Source of the DNA: Astropecten irregularis
Lineage: Eukaryota; Echinodermata; Asteroidea; Paxillosida; Astropectinidae
Length of the DNA: 64,000 nucleotides
Direction of reading: 5' to 3'
Assembly (NCBI GenBank): GCA_963971285.1
Contig: OZ020247.1
Span: 11,862,614 to 11,926,613 of the forward strand
This document shows, in pieces, positions 31,508 through 46,733 of this stretch (its first letter is position 1; every line of letters begins with the position of its first letter). The translations under genes and the position numbers were made by a program. The notes under the pieces are model-generated. The model worked only from the letters and a program-made list of their open reading frames with translations, was not told the DNA's origin and did no database searches.

Positions 31508-34500
31508 CGCATAGCGTGTGGTGTTATACTTGGATTTTCGGCCATGAACATGACTTTGGATTTTGGCACAGCCCATACCATCCTGTAGGATACATATGAG
31601 GCTACATTTCGTGCAAGTTTCAGCTCAAAAGCCTCGGTATTGAGGGAGAAATTTCAAACTCAAGCGTAAAAAAAGTGTCTCATAGTTTTAGTGCACGTCT
31701 TAATTTCGCCTGCTCGGCTGTTTTTTCGGATAGCGTGTGGTGCTATACTTGGATTTTCGGCCGTGAACATGACTTTAAATGTTATTTAAGCCCATACCAT
31801 CCTGTAGGTTACATCTGGGGCTACATTTCGTGCAAGTTTTAGCTCGATTGCCTCAGTATTTGGGGAGAAATTTCAAACTCTTCCGTAAAAAAGTTTGTCA
31901 TAGTCTAAGGGCAGTCTTAATCGCGCCTTCTTCGCTGTTTTCTCGTATAGCGTGTGGTGTTATACTTGGATTTTCGGCCATGAACATGACTTTGGATTTT
32001 GGCACAGACCATACCATCCTGTAAGGGTACATCTGGGGCTACATTTCGTGCAAGTTTCAGATCGATAGCCTCAGTATTTGGGGAGAAATTTCAAACTCTA
32101 GCGTAAAAACGTGTGTCATATAGTCTAAGTGCAGTCTTAATTGCGCCTGCTTCACTGTTTTCTCGCATAGCATGTGGTGATATATTTGGATTTTCGGCCA
32201 TGAACATGACTTTGGATTTTGGCACAGGCCATACCATCCTCTAGGGGACATCTGGGGCTATATTTCGTGCAAGTTTCAGCTCGATAGCTTCAGTATTGGG
32301 GGAGAAATTTCAAACTCTAGCGTAAAAAAGTGTCTCATAGTCTAAGTGCAGTCTTAATTGCGCCTGCCTCGCTGATTTCTCGCATAGCGTTTGGTGATAT
32401 ACTTGGATTTTCGGCCATGAACATGACTTTGGATTTCCACTCAGCCCATACCATCCTGTAGGGTACATCTGGGGCTACATTTCGGGCAAATGTCAGCTCG
32501 ATAGTTTCAATATTGGGGGAGAAATTTCTAACTCTAGCGGAGAAAAGTGTCTCATAGTCTAAGTGCAGTCTTAATTGCGTCTGCTTTGCTGTTTTCTCGC
32601 ATAGCGTGTGGTGCTATACTTGGATTTTCGGCCATCAACATTACTTTGGATTTCGGCACCGGCCATTCAATTTTGTAGGGTACATCTGGGGCTACATTTC
32701 GTGCAGGTTTCAGCTCGATATCTTCAGTATTGGGGGAGAAATTTTAAACTCTAGCTTTAAAAGTGTCTCATAGTGTAAGTGCCATCTTAATTGTGCCTGC
32801 TTCACTGTTTTCTTGCATAGCGTGTGGTGATATACTTGGATTTTCGGCCATGAACATGACTTTGGATTTTGGCACCGGCCATACCATCCTGTAGGGGACA
32901 TCTGGGGCTACATTTCGGGCAAATGTCAGCACAATAGCCTCAGTATTGGGGGAGAAATTTCAAACTCTAGCGTAAAAAAGTGTCTCATAGTCTAAGTGCA
33001 GTCTTAATTGCGCCTGCTTCTCTGTTTTCTCGCATAGCGTGTGGTGTTATACTTGGATTTACGGCCATGAACATGACTTTGGATTTTGGCACAGCACCAT
33101 ACCATCCAGTAGGGTACATCGGGGGCTACATTTCGTGCAAGTTTCAGATCGATAGCATCAGTATTGGGGGAGAAATTTCAAACTCTAGCGTAAAAAAGTG
33201 TCTCATAGTTTTAGTGCACGTCTTAATTGCGCCTGCTCGGCTGTTTTTTCGGATAGCGTGTGGTGCTATACTTGGATTTTCGGCCGTGAACATGACTTTA
33301 AATGTTATTTAAGCCCATACCATCCTGTAGGTTACATCTGGGGCTACATTTCGTGCAAGTTTCAGATCGATAGCCTCAGTATTTGGAGAGAAATTTCAAA
33401 CTCTAGGGTAAAAACGTGTGTCATAGTCTAAGTGCAGTCTTAATTGCGCCTGCTTCACTGTTTTCTCGCATAGCGTGTGGTGCTATACTTGGCATTTCGG
33501 CCATGAACATGACTTTGGATTTTGGCTCAGCCCATACCATCCTGTAGGGTACATCTGGGGCTACATTTCGTGCAGGTTTCAGCTCGATATCTTCAGTATT
33601 GGGGGAGAAATTTTAAAATCTAGCTTAAAAAGTGTCTCATAGTGTAAGTGCTGTCTTAATTGCGCCTGCTTCACTGTTTTCTCGCATAGCATGTGGTGAT
33701 ATATTTGGATTTTTGGCCATAAACATGACTTTGTATTTCGGCACAGACCATACCATCCTGTAGGATATATCTGGGGCTATATTTCGTGCAAGTTTCAGCT
33801 CGATAGCTTCAGTATTGGGGGAGAAATTTCAAACTCGAGCGTAAAAAAGTGTCTCATAGTCTAAGTGCAGTCTTAATTGCGTCTGCTTCTCTGTTTTCTC
33901 GCGTAGCGTGTGGTGTTATACTTGGATTTTCGGCCATGAACATGACTTTGGATTTTGGCACAGCCCATACTTTCCTGTAGGGTACATCTGGGGCTTCATT
34001 TCGTGCAAGTTTCAGCTCGATAGCATCAGTATTGGGGGAGAAATGTCAAACTCTAGCGTACAAAAGTGTCTCATAGTCTAAGTTCAGTCTTAATTGCGCC
34101 TGCTTCGCTGTTTTCTCACATAGCGTGTGGTGTTATACTTGGATTTTCGGCCATGAACATGACTTTGGATTTCGGCTCAGCCCATACCATCCTGTAGGGT
34201 ACATCTGGGGCTACATTTCGTGCAGGTTTCAGCTCGATATCTTCAGTATTGGGGGAGAAATTTTAAACTCTAGCTTAAAAAGTGTCTCATAGTGTAAGTG
34301 CCATCTTAATTGTGCCTGCTTCACTGTTTTCTCGCATAGCGTGTGTTGATATACTTGGATTTTTTGCCATGAACATGACTTTGGATTTTGGCACCGGCCA
34401 TACCATCCTGTAGGGGACATCTGGGGCTACATTTCGGGCAAATGTCAGCTCGATAGCCTCAGTATTGGGGGAGAAATTTCAAACTCTAGCGTAAAAAAGT

Positions 34501-37500
34501 GTCTCATTGTCTAAGTGCAGTCTTAATTGCGCCTGCCTCGCTGATTTATCGCATAGCGTTTGGTGATATACTTGGATTTTCGGCCATGAACATGACTTTG
34601 GATTTCCACTCAGCTCATACCATCCTGTAGGGTACATCTGGGGCTACATTTCGGGCAAATGTCAGCTCGATAGTTTCAGTATTGGGGGAGAAATTTTTTT
34701 CAAACTGTAGCGTAAAAAAGTGTCTCATAGTCTAAGTGCAGTCTTAATTGCGCCTGCTTCACTGTTTTCTCGCATAGCATGTGGTGATATATTTGGATTT
34801 TCGGCCATGAACATGACTTTGGATTTTGGCACAGGCCATACTTTCCTCTAGGGGACATCTGGGGCTATATTTCGTGCAAGTTTCAGCTCGATAGCATCAG
34901 TATTGGGGGAGAAATTTCAAACTCTAGCGTAAAAAAGTGTCTCATAGTCTAAGTGCAGTCTTAATTGCGCCTGCCTCGCTGATTTCTCGCATAGCGTGTG
35001 GTGTTATACTTGGATTTTCGGCCATGAACATGACTTTGGATTTCGGCTCAGCTCATACCATCCTGTAGGGTACATCTGGGGCTACATTTCGTGCAGGTTT
35101 CAGCTCGATATCTTCAGTATTGGGGGAGAAATTTTAAACTCTAGCTTAAAAAGTGTCTCATAGTGTAAGTGCCATCTTAATTGTGCCTGCTTCACTGTTT
35201 TCTCGCATAGCGTGTGTTGATATACTTGGATTTTTTGCCATGAACATGATTTTGGATTTTGGCACCGGCCATACCATCCTGTAGGGGACATCTGGGGCTA
35301 CATTTCGGGCAAATGTCAGCTCGATAGCCTCAGTATTGGGGGAGAAATTTCAAACTCTAGCGTAAAAAAGTGTCTCATAGTCTAAGTGCAGTCTTAATTG
35401 CGCCTGCCTCGCTGATTTATCGCATAGCGTTTGGTGATATACTTGGATTTTCGGCCATGAACATGACTTTGGATTTCCACTCAGCTCATACCATCCTGTA
35501 GGGTACATCTGGGGCTACATTTCGGGCAAATGTCAGCTCGATAGTTTCAGTATTGGGGGAGAAATTTCAAACTGTAGCGTAAAAAAGTGTCTTATAGTCT
35601 AAGTGCAGTCTTAATTGCGCCTGCTTCACTGTTTTCTCGCATAGCATGTGGTGATATATTTGGATTTTCGGCCATGAACATGACTTTGGATTTTGGCACA
35701 GGCCATACTTTCCTCTAGGGGACATCTGGGGCTATATTTCGTGCAAGTTTCAGCTCGATAGCATCAGTATTGGGGGAGAAATTTCAAACTCTAGCGTAAA
35801 AAAGTGTCTCATAGTCTAAGTGCAGTCTTAATTGCGCCTGCCTCGCTGATTTCTCGCATAGCGTTTGGTGATATACTTGGATTTTCGGCCATGAACATGA
35901 CTTTGGATTTCCACTCAGCCCATACCATCCTGTAGGGTACATCTGGGGCTACATTTCGGTCAAATGTCAGCTCGATAGTTTCAGTATTGGGGGAGAAATT
36001 TCTAACTCTAGCGTAAAAAAGTGTCTCATAGTCTAAGTGCAGTCTTAATTGCGCCTGCTTCTCTGTTTTCTCGCATAGCGTGTGGTGTTATACTTGGATT
36101 TTCGGCCATGAACATGACTTTGGATTTTGGCACAGGCCACACCATCCTGTAGGGTACATCTGGGGCTACATTTCGTGCAGGTTTCAGCTCGATATCTTCA
36201 GTATTGGGGGAGAAATTTTAAACTCTAGCTTAAAAAGTGTCTCATAGTGTAAGTGCCATCTTAATTGTGCCTGCTTCACTGTTTTCTCGCATAGCGTGTG
36301 TTGATATACTTGGATTTTTGGCCATGAACATGACATTGGATTTTGGCACCGGCCATACCATCCTGTAGGGGACATCTGGGGCTACATTTCGGGCAAATGT
36401 CAGCTCGATAGCCTCAGTATTGGGGGAGAAATTTCAAACTCTAGCGTAAAAAAGTGTCTCATAGTCTAAGTGCAGTCTTAATTGCGCCTGCTTCACTGTT
36501 TTCTCGCAAAGCATGTGGTGATATATTTGGATTTTTGGCCATAAACACGACTTTGTATTTCGGCACAGACCATACCATCCTATAGGATATATCTGGGGCT
36601 ATATTTCGTGCAAGTTTCAGCTCGATAGCATCAGTATTCGGGGAGAAATTTTAAACTCTAGCGTAAAAAAGTGTCTCATAGTCTAAGTGCAGTCTTAATT
36701 GCGCCTGCCTCGCTGATTTATCGCATAGCGTTTGGTGATATACTTGGATTTTCGGCCATGAACATGACTTTGGATTTCCACTCAGCTCATACCATCCTGT
36801 AGGGTACATCTGGGGCTACATTTCGGGCAAATGTCAGCTCGATAGTTTCAGTATTGGGGGAGAAATTTCAAACTGTAGCGTAAAAAAGTGTCTCATAGTC
36901 TAAGTGCAGTCTTAATTGCGCCTGCTTCACTGTTTTCTCGCATAGCATGTGGTGATATATTTGGATTTTCGGCCATGAACATGACTTTGGATTTTGGCAC
37001 AGGCCATACTTTCCTCTAGGGGACATCTGGGGCTATATTTCGTGCAAGTTTCAGCTCGATAGCATCAGTATTGGGGGAGAAATTTCAAACTCTAGCGTAA
37101 AAAAGTGTCTCATAGTCTAAGTGCAGTCTTAATTGCGCCTGCCTCGCTGATTTATCGCATAGCGTTTGGTGATATACTTGGATTTTCGGCCATGAACATG
37201 ACTTTGGATTTCCACTCAGCTCATACCATCCTGTAGGGTACATCTGGGGCTACATTTCGGTCAAATGTCAGCTCGATAGTTTCAGTATTGGGGGAGAAAT
37301 TTCAAACTGTAGCGTAAAAAAGTGTCTCATAGTCTAAGTGCAGTCTTAATTGCGCCTGCTTCACTGTTTTCTCGCATAGCATGTGGTGATATATTTGGAT
37401 TTTCGGCCATGAACATGACTTTGGATTTTGGCACAGGCCATACTTTCCTCTAGGGGACATCTGGGGCTATATTTCGTGCAAGTTTCAGCTCGATAGCATC

Positions 37501-39789
37501 AGTATTGGGGGAGAAATTTCAAACTCTAGCGTAAAAAAGTGTCTCATAGTCTAAGTGCAGTCTTAATTGCGCCTGCCTCGCTGATTTCTCGCATAGCGTT
37601 TGGTGATATACTTGGATTTTCGGCCATGAACATGACTTTGGATTTCCACTCAGCCCATACCATCCTGTAGGGTACATCTGGGGCTACATTTCGGTCAAAT
37701 GTCAGCTCGATAGTTTCAGTATTGGGGGAGAAATTTCTAACTCTAGCGTAAAAAAGTGTCTCATAGTCTAAGTGCAGTCTTAATTGCGCCTGCTTCTCTG
37801 TTTTCTCGCATAGCGTGTGGTGTTATACTTGGATTTTCGGCCATGAACATGACTTTGGATTTTGGCACAGGCCACACCATCCTGTAGGGTACATCTGGGG
37901 CTACATTTCGTGCAGGTTTCAGCTCGATATCTTCAGTATTGGGGGAGAAATTTTAAACTCTAGCTTAAAAAGTGTCTCATAGTGTAAGTGCCATCTTAAT
38001 TGTGCCTGCTTCACTGTTTTCTCGCATAGCGTGTGTTGATATACTTGGATTTTTGGCCATGAACATGACATTGGATTTTGGCACCGGCCATACCATCCTG
38101 TAGGGGACATCTGGGGCTACATTTCGGGCAAATGTCAGCTCGATAGCCTCAGTATTGGGGGAGAAATTTCAAACTCTAGCGTAAAAAAGTGTCTCATAGT
38201 CTAAGTGCAGTCTTAATTGCGCCTGCTTCACTGTTTTCTCGCAAAGCATGTGGTGATATATTTGGATTTTTGGCCATAAACACGACTTTGTATTTCGGCA
38301 CAGACCATACCATCCTATAGGATATATCTGGGGCTATATTTCGTGCAAGTTTCAGCTCGATAGCATCAGTATTCGGGGAGAAATTTTAAACTCTAGCGTA
38401 AAAAAGTGTCTCATAGTCTAAGTGCAGTCTTAATTGCGCCTGCCTCGCTGATTTATCGCATAGCGTTTGGTGATATACTTGGATTTTCGGCCATGAACAT
38501 GACTTTGGATTTCCACTCAGCTCATACCATCCTGTAGGGTACATCTGGGGCTACATTTCGGGCAAATGTCAGCTCGATAGTTTCAGTATTGGGGGAGAAA
38601 TTTCAAACTGTAGCGTAAAAAAGTGTCTCATAGTCTAAGTGCAGTCTTAATTGCGCCTGCTTCACTGTTTTCTCGCATAGCATGTGGTGATATATTTGGA
38701 TTTTCGGCCATGAACATGACTTTGGATTTTGGCACAGGCCATACTTTCCTCTAGGGGACATCTGGGGCTATATTTCGTGCAAGTTTCAGCTCGATAGCAT
38801 CAGTATTGGGGGAGAAATTTCAAACTCTAGCGTAAAAAAGTGTCTCATAGTCTAAGTGCAGTCTTAATTGCGCCTGCCTCGCTGATTTCTCGCATAGCGT
38901 TTGGTTATATACTTGGATTTTCGGCCATGAACATGACTTTGGATTTCCACTCAGCCCATACCATCCTGTAGGGTACATCTGGGGCTACATTTCGGTCAAA
39001 TGTCAGCTCGATAGTTTCAGTATTGGGGGAGAAATTTCTAACTCTAGCGTAAAAAAGTGTCTCATAGTCTAAGTGCAGTCTTAATTGCGCCTGCTTCTCT
39101 GTTTTCTCGCATAGCGTGTGGTGTTATACTTGGATTTTCGGCCATGAACATGACTTTGGATTTTGGCACAGGCCACACCATCCTGTAGGGTACATCTGGG
39201 GCTACATTTCATGCAAGTTTCAGCTCGATAGCTTCAGTATTGGGAGTGAAATTTCAAACTCTAGCGTAAAAAAGTGTATGATAGTCTTAAGTGCTGTCTT
39301 AATTGCGCCTGCTTTGCTGTTTTCTCGCATAGCGTGTGGTGCTATACTTTGATTTTCGGCCATCAACATTACTTTGGATTTCGGCACCGGCCATTCAATT
39401 TTGTAGGGTACATCTGGGGCTACATTTCGTGCAAGTTTCAGCTCGATAGCTTCAGTGTCGGGGGAGAAATTTCAAACTCTAGCGTAATAAAAGTGTCTCA
39501 TAGTCTAAGTGCAGTCTTAATTGCGCCTGCGTCTCTGTTTTCTCGCATAGCGTGTGGTGCTATACTTGGATTTTCGGCCATGAACATGACTTTGGATTTT
39601 GGCACAGACCATATCATCCTGTAGGGTACATCTGGGGCTACATTTCGTGCAAGTTTCAGATCGATAGCCTCAGTATTTGGGGAGAAATTTTAAACTCTAG
39701 CGTAAAAACGTGTGTCATAGTCTAAGTGCAGTCTTAATTGCGCCTGCTTCACTGTTTTCTCGCATAGCTTGTGGTGCTATACTTGGAAT

Positions 39790-42700
39790 TTCGGCCATGA
39801 ACATGACTTTGGATTTTGGCACAGGCCATACCATCCTGTAGGGTACATCTGGGGCTACATTTCGTGCAAGTTGTAGCTCGATAGCCTAAGTATTGAGGGA
39901 GAAATTACAAACTCTAGCTTTAAAAAAGTGTATTATAGTCTAAGGGCAGTCTTAAATGCGCCTGCTTCGCTGTTTTCTCGCATAGCGTGTGGTGCTATAC
40001 TTGGATTTTTGGCCATGAACATGACTTTGGATTTTGGCTCAGCCCCAACCATCCTGTAGAGAAAATCTGGGGCTACATTTCGGGCAAATATCAGTTCGAT
40101 AGCTTCAGTATTGGGGGAGAAATTTCAAACTCTAGCTTAAAAAAGTGTCTCATAGTCTAAGTGCAGTTTTAATTGCGCCTGCTTCGCTGTTTTCTCACAT
40201 AGCGTGTGGTGTTATACTTGGATTTTCGGCCATGAACATGACTTTGGATTTTGGCACAGCCCCTACCATCCTGTAGGGTAAATGGGGCTATATTTCGTGC
40301 AGGTTTCAGCTCGATAGCTTCAATATTGGGGGAGAAATTTCAAACTCTAGCTTAAAAAAGTGTCTCATAGTCTAAGTGCAGTATTAATTGCGCCTGCTTC
40401 GCTGTTTTCTCTCATAGCGTGTGGTGATATACTTGGATTTTCGGCCATGAACATGACTTTGGATTTCGGCTCAGCCCATACCATCCTGTAGGGTACATTT
40501 GGGGCTACATTTCGTGCAGGTTTCAGCTCGATATCTTCAGTATTGGGGGAGAAATTTTAAACTCTAGCTTAAAAAGTGTCTCATAGTGTAAGTGCTGTCT
40601 TAATTGTGCCTGCTTCACTGTTTTCTCGCATAGCGTGTGGTGATATACTTGGATTTTTGGCCATGAACATGACTTTGGATTTTGGCACCGGCCATACCAT
40701 CCTGTAGGGGACATCTGGGGCTACATTTCGGGCAAATGTCAGCTCGATAGCCTCAGTATTGGGGGAGAAATTTCAAACTCTAGCGTAAAAAAGTGTCTCA
40801 TAGTCTAAGTGCAGTCTTAATTGCGCCTGCTTCACTGTTTTCTCGCAAAGCATGTGGTGATATATTTGGATTTTTGGCCATAAACACGACTTTGTATTTC
40901 GGCACAGACCATACCATCCTGTAGGATATATCTGGGGCTATATTTCGTGCAAGTTTCAGCTCGATAGCATCAGTATTGGGGGAGAAATTTCAAACTGTAG
41001 CGTAAAAAAGTGTCTCATAGTCTAAGTGCAGTCTTAATTGCGCCTGCTTCACTGTTTTCTCGCATAGCATGTGGTGATATATTTGTATTTTCGGCCATGA
41101 ACATGACTTTGGATTTTGGCACAGGCCATACCATCCTCTAGGGGACATCTGGGGCTATATTTCGTGCAAGTTTCAGCTTGATAGCATCAGTATTGGGGGA
41201 GAAATTTCAAACTCTAGCGTAAAAAAGTGTCTCATAGTCTAAGTGCAGTCTTAATTGCGCCTGCCTCGCTGATTTCTCGCATAGCGTTTGGTGATATACT
41301 TGGATTTTCGGCCATGAACATGACTTTGGATTTCCACTCAGCCCATACCATCCTGTAGGGTACATCTGGGGCTACATTTCGGGCAAATGTCAGCTCGATA
41401 GTTTCAGTATTGGGGGAGAAATTTCTAACTCTAGCGTAAAAAAGTGTCTCATAGTCTAAGTGCAGTCTTAATTGCGCCTGCTTCTCTGTTTTCTCGCATA
41501 GCGTGTGGTGTTATACTTGGATTTTCGGCCATGAACATGACTTTGGATTTTGGCACAGCCCACACCATCCTGTAGGGTACATCTGGGGCTACATTTCGGG
41601 CAAATGTCAGCTCGATAGCTTCAGTATTGGGAGTGAAATTTCAAACTCTAGCGTAAAAAAGGGTATCATAGTCTTAAGTGCTGTCTTAATTGCGCCTGCT
41701 TTGCTGTTTTCTCGCATAGCGTGTGGTGCTATACTTTGATTTTCGGCCATCAACATTACTTTGGATTTCGGCACCGGCCATTCAATTTTGTAGGATACAT
41801 CTGGGGCTACATTTCATGCAAGTTTCAGCTCGATAGCTTTAGTATTGGGAGTGAAATTTCAAACTCTAGCGTAAAAAAGTGTATCATAGTCTTAAGTGCT
41901 GTCTTAATTGCGCCTGCTTTGCTGTTTTCTCGCATAGCGTGTGGTGCTATACTTGGATTTTCGGCCATGAACATGACTTTGGATTTTGGCACAGACCATA
42001 TCATCCTGTAGGGTACATCTGGGGCTACATTTCGTGCAAGTTTCAGATCGATAGCCTCAGTATTTGGGGAGAAATTTTAAACTCTAGCGTAAAAACGTGT
42101 GTCATAGTCTAAGTGCAGTCTTAATTGCGCCTGCTTCACTGTTTTCTCGCATAGCGTGTGGTGCTATACTTGGAATTTCGGCCATGAACATGACTTTGGA
42201 TTTTGGCACCGGCCATACCATCCTGTAGGGGACATCTGGGGCTACATTTCGGGCAAATGTCAGCTCGATAGCCTCAGTATTGGGGGAGAAATTTCAAACT
42301 CTAGCGTAAAAAAGTGTCTCATAGTCTAAGTGCAGTCTTAATTGCGCCTGCTTCACTGTTTTCTCGCAAAGCATGTGGTGATATATTTGGATTTTTGGCC
42401 ATAAACACGACTTTGTATTTCGGCACAGACCATACCATCCTATAGGATATATCTGGGGCTATATTTCGTGCAAGTTTCAGCTCGATAGCATCAGTATTCG
42501 GGGAGAAATTTTAAACTCTAGCGTAAAAAAGTGTCTCATAGTCTAAGTGCAGTCTTAATTGCGCCTGCCTCGCTGATTTCTCGCATAGCGTTTGGTGATA
42601 TACTTGGATTTTCGGCCATGAACATGACTTTGGATTTCCACTCAGCTCATACCATCCTGTAGGGTACATCTGGGGCTACATTTCGGGCAAATGTCAGCTC

Positions 42701-45700
42701 GATAGTTTCAGTATTGGGGGAGAAATTTCAAACTGTAGCGTAAAAAAGTGTCTCATAGTCTAAGTGCAGTCTTAATTGCGCCTGCTTCACTGTTTTCTCG
42801 CATAGCATGTGGTGATATATTTGGATTTTCGGCCATGAACATGACTTTGGATTTTGGCACAGGCCATACTTTCCTCTAGGGGACATCTGGGGCTATATTT
42901 CGTGCAAGTTTCAGCTCGATAGCATCAGTATTGGGGGAGAAATTTCAAACTCTAGCGTAAAAAAGTGTCTCATAGTCTAAGTGCAGTCTTAATTGCGCCT
43001 GCCTCGCTGATTTCTCGCATAGCGTTTGGTGATATACTTGGATTTTCGGCCATGAACATGACTTTGGATTTCCACTCAGCCCATACCATCCTGTAGGGTA
43101 CATCTGGGGCTACATTTCGGTCAAATGTCAGCTCGATAGTTTCAGTATTGGGGGAGAAATTTCTAACTCTAGCGTACAAAAGTGTCTCATAGTCTAAGTG
43201 GAGTCTTAATTGCGCCTGCTTCTCTGTTTTCTCGCATAGCGTGTGGTGTTATACTTGGATTTTCGGCCATGAACATGACTTTGGATTTTGGCACAGGCCA
43301 TACCATCCTGTAGGGTACATCTGGGGCTACATTTCGTGCAAGTTGTAGCTCGATAGCCTAAGTATTGAGGGAGAAATTACAAACTCTAGCTTTAAAAAAG
43401 TGTATTATAGTCTAAGGGCAGTCTTAAATGCGCCTGCTTCGCTGTTTTCTCGCATAGCGTGTGGTGCTATACTTGGATTTTTGGCCATGAACATGACTTT
43501 GGATTTTGGCTCAGCCCCAACCATCCTGTAGAGAAAATCTGGGGCTACATTTCGGGCAAATATCAGTTCGATAGCTTCAGTATTGGGGGAGAAATTTCAA
43601 ACTCTAGCTTAAAAAAGTGTCTCATAGTCTAAGTGCAGTTTTAATTGCGCCTGCTTCGCTGTTTTCTCACATAGCGTGTGGTGTTATACTTGGATTTTCG
43701 GCCATGAACATGACTTTGGATTTTGGCACAGCCCCTACCATCCTGTAGGGTAAATGGGGCTATATTTCGTGCAGGTTTCAGCTCGATAGCTTCAATATTG
43801 GGGGAGAAATTTCAAACTCTAGCTTAAAAAAGTGTCTCATAGTCTAAGTGCAGTATTAATTGCGCCTGCTTCGCTGTTTTCTCTCATAGCGTGTGGTGAT
43901 ATACTTGGATTTTCGGCCATGAACATGACTTTGGATTTCGGCTCAGCCCATACCATCCTGTAGGGTACATTTGGGGCTACATTTCGTGCAGGTTTCAGCT
44001 CGATATCTTCAGTATTGGGGGAGAAATTTTAAACTCTAGCTTAAAAAGTGTCTCATAGTGTAAGTGCTGTCTTAATTGTGCCTGCTTCACTGTTTTCTCG
44101 CATAGCGTGTGGTGATATACTTGGATTTTTGGCCATGAACATGACTTTGGATTTTGGCACCGGCCATACCATCCTGTAGGGGACATCTGGGGCTACATTT
44201 CGGGCAAATGTCAGCTCGATAGCCTCAGTATTGGGGGAGAAATTTCAAACTCTAGCGTAAAAAAGTGTCTCATAGTCTAAGTGCAGTCTTAATTGCGCCT
44301 GCTTCACTGTTTTCTCGCAAAGCATGTGGTGATATATTTGGATTTTTGGCCATAAACACGACTTTGTATTTCGGCACAGACCATACCATCCTGTAGGATA
44401 TATCTGGGGCTATATTTCGTGCAAGTTTCAGCTCGATAGCATCAGTATTGGGGGAGAAATTTCAAACTGTAGCGTAAAAAAGTGTCTCATAGTCTAAGTG
44501 CAGTCTTAATTGCGCCTGCTTCACTGTTTTCTCGCATAGCATGTGGTGATATATTTGTATTTTCGGCCATGAACATGACTTTGGATTTTGGCACAGGCCA
44601 TACCATCCTCTAGGGGACATCTGGGGCTATATTTCGTGCAAGTTTCAGCTTGATAGCATCAGTATTGGGGGAGAAATTTCAAACTCTAGCGTAAAAAAGT
44701 GTCTCTTAGTCTAAGTGCAGTCTTAATTGCGCCTGCCTCGCTGATTTCTCGCATAGCGTTTGGTGATATACTTGGATTTTCGGCCATGAACATGACTTTG
44801 GATTTCCACTCAGCCCATACCATCCTGTAGGGTACATCTGGGGCTACATTTCGGGCAAATGTCAGCTCGATAGTTTCAGTATTGGGGGAGAAATTTCTAA
44901 CTCTAGCGTAAAAAAGTGTCTCATAGTCTAAGTGCAGTCTTAATTGCGCCTGCTTCTCTGTTTTCTCGCATAGCGTGTGGTGTTATACTTGGATTTTCGG
45001 CCATGAACATGACTTTGGATTTTGGCACAGCCCACACCATCCTGTAGGGTACATCTGGGGCTACATTTCGGGCAAATGTCAGCTCGATAGCTTCAGTATT
45101 GGGAGTGAAATTTCAAACTCTAGCGTAAAAAAGGGTATCATAGTCTTAAGTGCTGTCTTAATTGCGCCTGCTTTGCTGTTTTCTCGCATAGCGTGTGGTG
45201 CTATACTTTGATTTTCGGCCATCAACATTACTTTGGATTTCGGCACCGGCCATTCAATTTTGTAGGATACATCTGGGGCTACATTTCATGCAAGTTTCAG
45301 CTCGATAGCTTTAGTATTGGGAGTGAAATTTCAAACTCTAGCGTAAAAAAGTGTATCATAGTCTTAAGTGCTGTCTTAATTGCGCCTGCTTTGCTGTTTT
45401 CTCGCATAGCGTGTGGTGCTATACTTGGATTTTCGGCCATGAACATGACTTTGGATTTTGGCACAGACCATATCATCCTGTAGGGTACATCTGGGGCTAC
45501 ATTTCGTGCAAGTTTCAGATCGATAGCCTCAGTATTTGGGGAGAAATTTTAAACTCTAGCGTAAAAACGTGTGTCATAGTCTAAGTGCAGTCTTAATTGC
45601 GCCTGCTTCACTGTTTTCTCGCATAGCGTGTGGTGCTATACTTGGAATTTCGGCCATGAACATGACTTTGGATTTTGGCACCGGCCATACCATCCTGTAG

Positions 45701-46733
45701 GGGACATCTGGGGCTACATTTCGGGCAAATGTCAGCTCGATAGCCTCAGTATTGGGGGAGAAATTTCAAACTCTAGCGTAAAAAAGTGTCTCATAGTCTA
45801 AGTGCAGTCTTAATTGCGCCTGCTTCACTGTTTTCTCGCAAAGCATGTGGTGATATATTTGGATTTTTGGCCATAAACACGACTTTGTATTTCGGCACAG
45901 ACCATACCATCCTATAGGATATATCTGGGGCTATATTTCGTGCAAGTTTCAGCTCGATAGCATCAGTATTCGGGGAGAAATTTTAAACTCTAGCGTAAAA
46001 AAGTGTCTCATAGTCTAAGTGCAGTCTTAATTGCGCCTGCCTCGCTGATTTCTCGCATAGCGTTTGGTGATATACTTGGATTTTCGGCCATGAACATGAC
46101 TTTGGATTTCCACTCAGCTCATACCATCCTGTAGGGTACATCTGGGGCTACATTTCGGGCAAATGTCAGCTCGATAGTTTCAGTATTGGGGGAGAAATTT
46201 CAAACTGTAGCGTAAAAAAGTGTCTCATAGTCTAAGTGCAGTCTTAATTGCGCCTGCTTCACTGTTTTCTCGCATAGCATGTGGTGATATATTTGGATTT
46301 TCGGCCATGAACATGACTTTGGATTTTGGCACAGGCCATACTTTCCTCTAGGGGACATCTGGGGCTATATTTCGTGCAAGTTTCAGCTCGATAGCATCAG
46401 TATTGGGGGAGAAATTTCAAACTCTAGCGTAAAAAAGTGTCTCATAGTCTAAGTGCAGTCTTAATTGCGCCTGCCTCGCTGATTTCTCGCATAGCGTTTG
46501 GTGATATACTTGGATTTTCGGCCATGAACATGACTTTGGATTTCCACTCAGCCCATACCATCCTGTAGGGTACATCTGGGGCTACATTTCGGTCAAATGT
46601 CAGCTCGATAGTTTCAGTATTGGGGGAGAAATTTCTAACTCTAGCGTACAAAAGTGTCTCATAGTCTAAGTGGAGTCTTAATTGCGCCTGCTTCTCTGTT
46701 TTCTCGCATAGCGTGTGGTGTTATACTTGGATT
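39790..46733. repeat. 3472-bp (16-unit) tandem duplication in satellite B
   Basis: Bases 39790-43261 and 43262-46733 are near-identical. Marked units at 40523, 41503 and 42970 recur at 43995, 44975 and 46442, each 3472 bp on. I found only scattered single-base differences, for example GTCTCATAG at 41229 and GTCTCTTAG at 44701. The limits are judged from where flanking bases stop agreeing. Confidence 0.85.

Larger units (their letters stand above)
28930..31990. repeat. 1535-bp segmental duplication in satellite B (approximate limits)
   Basis: Landmarks at 29474, 29915 and 30244 recur at 31009, 31450 and 31779, all at 1535 bp. This is about seven units, with two palindrome-bearing units in each copy. 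The copies are nearly identical, differing for example at GCACAGACC (30031) and GCACAGCCC (31566). Limits are approximate. Confidence 0.8.
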